A DNA stretch of 5,633 nucleotides from Kiritimatiellia bacterium (GTDB taxonomy: Bacteria; Verrucomicrobiota; Kiritimatiellia; CAIQIC01; Lenti-01), in the NCBI GenBank assembly GCA_018432565.1, contig JAHDSS010000347.1, positions 1 to 5,633 on the forward strand, given 5' to 3'. Positions 5,244-5,633 of this stretch are shown here, in pieces; the stretch's first letter is position 1; each line of letters starts with the position of its first letter. Under the pieces are notes generated by a model, which saw nothing but the letters and a program-made list of their open reading frames with translations, made no database searches and had not been told where the DNA came from. Both the position numbers and the translations under genes were made by a program.

Positions 5244-5633
5244 TGCCCACCATGACCGAACCGCTCCCGACCCCTGACATGCCCGAGACCCTTGGCGTCA
5301 TCGCCGGCCGCGGCACCTATCCGTGGCAGCTGGCGCGGTCCGCCCATGCCCAGGGCGTCAGGCGCGTGGTCGCCTTCGCCTTCCGGCGCGAAACCGAATG
5401 GGCCATCGAGCGCTACGCCGACGACGTCGTCTGGCTGCGCCTCGGCAGCCTCGGCGCGCTTCTTGATGCCGTCCGCGAAAAAGGCATCGCGAACATCGTG
5501 ATGGCGGGGCAGATCAAGCCCACGCGCCTGTTCAGCCTGCGGCTGGACGCCAAGGCGCTGAGCATTCTGCGCACGCTCAAGACCCGCAACGCCCATACCA
5601 TTTTCGGCGCCATCGGCGACGAGCTGAACAAGA
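5240..5633 (+). CDS. lpxI: UDP-2,3-diacylglucosamine pyrophosphatase LpxI (N-terminal part)
   Basis: LpxI hydrolyses UDP-2,3-diacylglucosamine to lipid X and UMP, the fourth step of lipid A synthesis, replacing LpxH in bacteria that lack it. The frame is open to the right edge and gives about 131 residues of a family usually 270-290 long. Recognisable features are the N-terminal ETLGVIAGRGTYPWQLARSA nucleotide-binding-like start, VVWLRLGSLGALLDAVREKG, the IVMAGQIKPTRLFSL strand-loop typical of the family (formerly DUF1009), and LKTRNAHTIFGAIGDEL. The C-terminal catalytic domain lies outside the window. Start codons in frame are at 5240 (ATGA overlap with the upstream stop), 5243, 5252 (MTEPLPTP) and 5279; none has a clear ribosome binding site. 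I chose 5240 for the overlap, but 5252 is nearly as likely. It is co-transcribed with the hydrolase gene and separate from any visible lpxA/fabZ/lpxB neighbours. Confidence 0.88.
   Translation, partial: MMPTMTEPLPTPDMPETLGVIAGRGTYPWQLARSAHAQGVRRVVAFAFRRETEWAIERYADDVVWLRLGSLGALLDAVREKGIANIVMAGQIKPTRLFSLRLDAKALSILRTLKTRNAHTIFGAIGDELNK

Overview
The window is GC-rich DNA (well over 60% by eye) from a Gram-negative bacterium: it holds the start of lpxI, a lipid A gene, and several secreted or membrane-anchored proteins. The LpxI sequence style, the sigma/sensor cassette and the TTTTCCA-N5-TGGAAAA palindromes together remind me of the PVC superphylum, Kiritimatiellota or Verrucomicrobiota in particular. 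That placement is inference from memory, not a database result.

Layout. Bases 1-282 (minus) are the N-terminal part of an unrecognised protein, with a good sigma-70-type promoter at 312-340. A 337-base intergenic region (283-619) follows. Inside it, at 449-582, is an array of five near-identical 19-bp palindromes closed at both ends by an exact 12-bp inverted repeat. This is the most unusual structure in the window. Bases 620-1681 (plus) encode a membrane-anchored coiled-coil protein of unknown family. It converges, with a 10-base gap, on a minus-strand cluster: a proline/histidine-rich secreted protein (3516-3181), an ECF sigma factor (3114-2473), a small single-pass membrane protein that is the likely anti-sigma factor (2476-2150), and a membrane-anchored Spy/CpxP/CnrX-like periplasmic protein (2126-1692).

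From 3687 rightward on the plus strand runs a tight three-gene unit: a secreted thioredoxin-fold protein that has lost its CxxC and cis-proline, a YdjM-type membrane metal-dependent hydrolase, and lpxI, which runs off the right edge.

Working together. The sigma, small membrane protein and periplasmic sensor have the same three parts as the CnrH/CnrY/CnrX metal-stress system, so they probably form an envelope-signalling module, and the His-rich secreted protein just upstream may belong to its output. The plus-strand unit looks envelope-related (periplasmic redoxin-like protein, inner-membrane hydrolase, lipid A enzyme), but no direct functional link can be read from the sequence.
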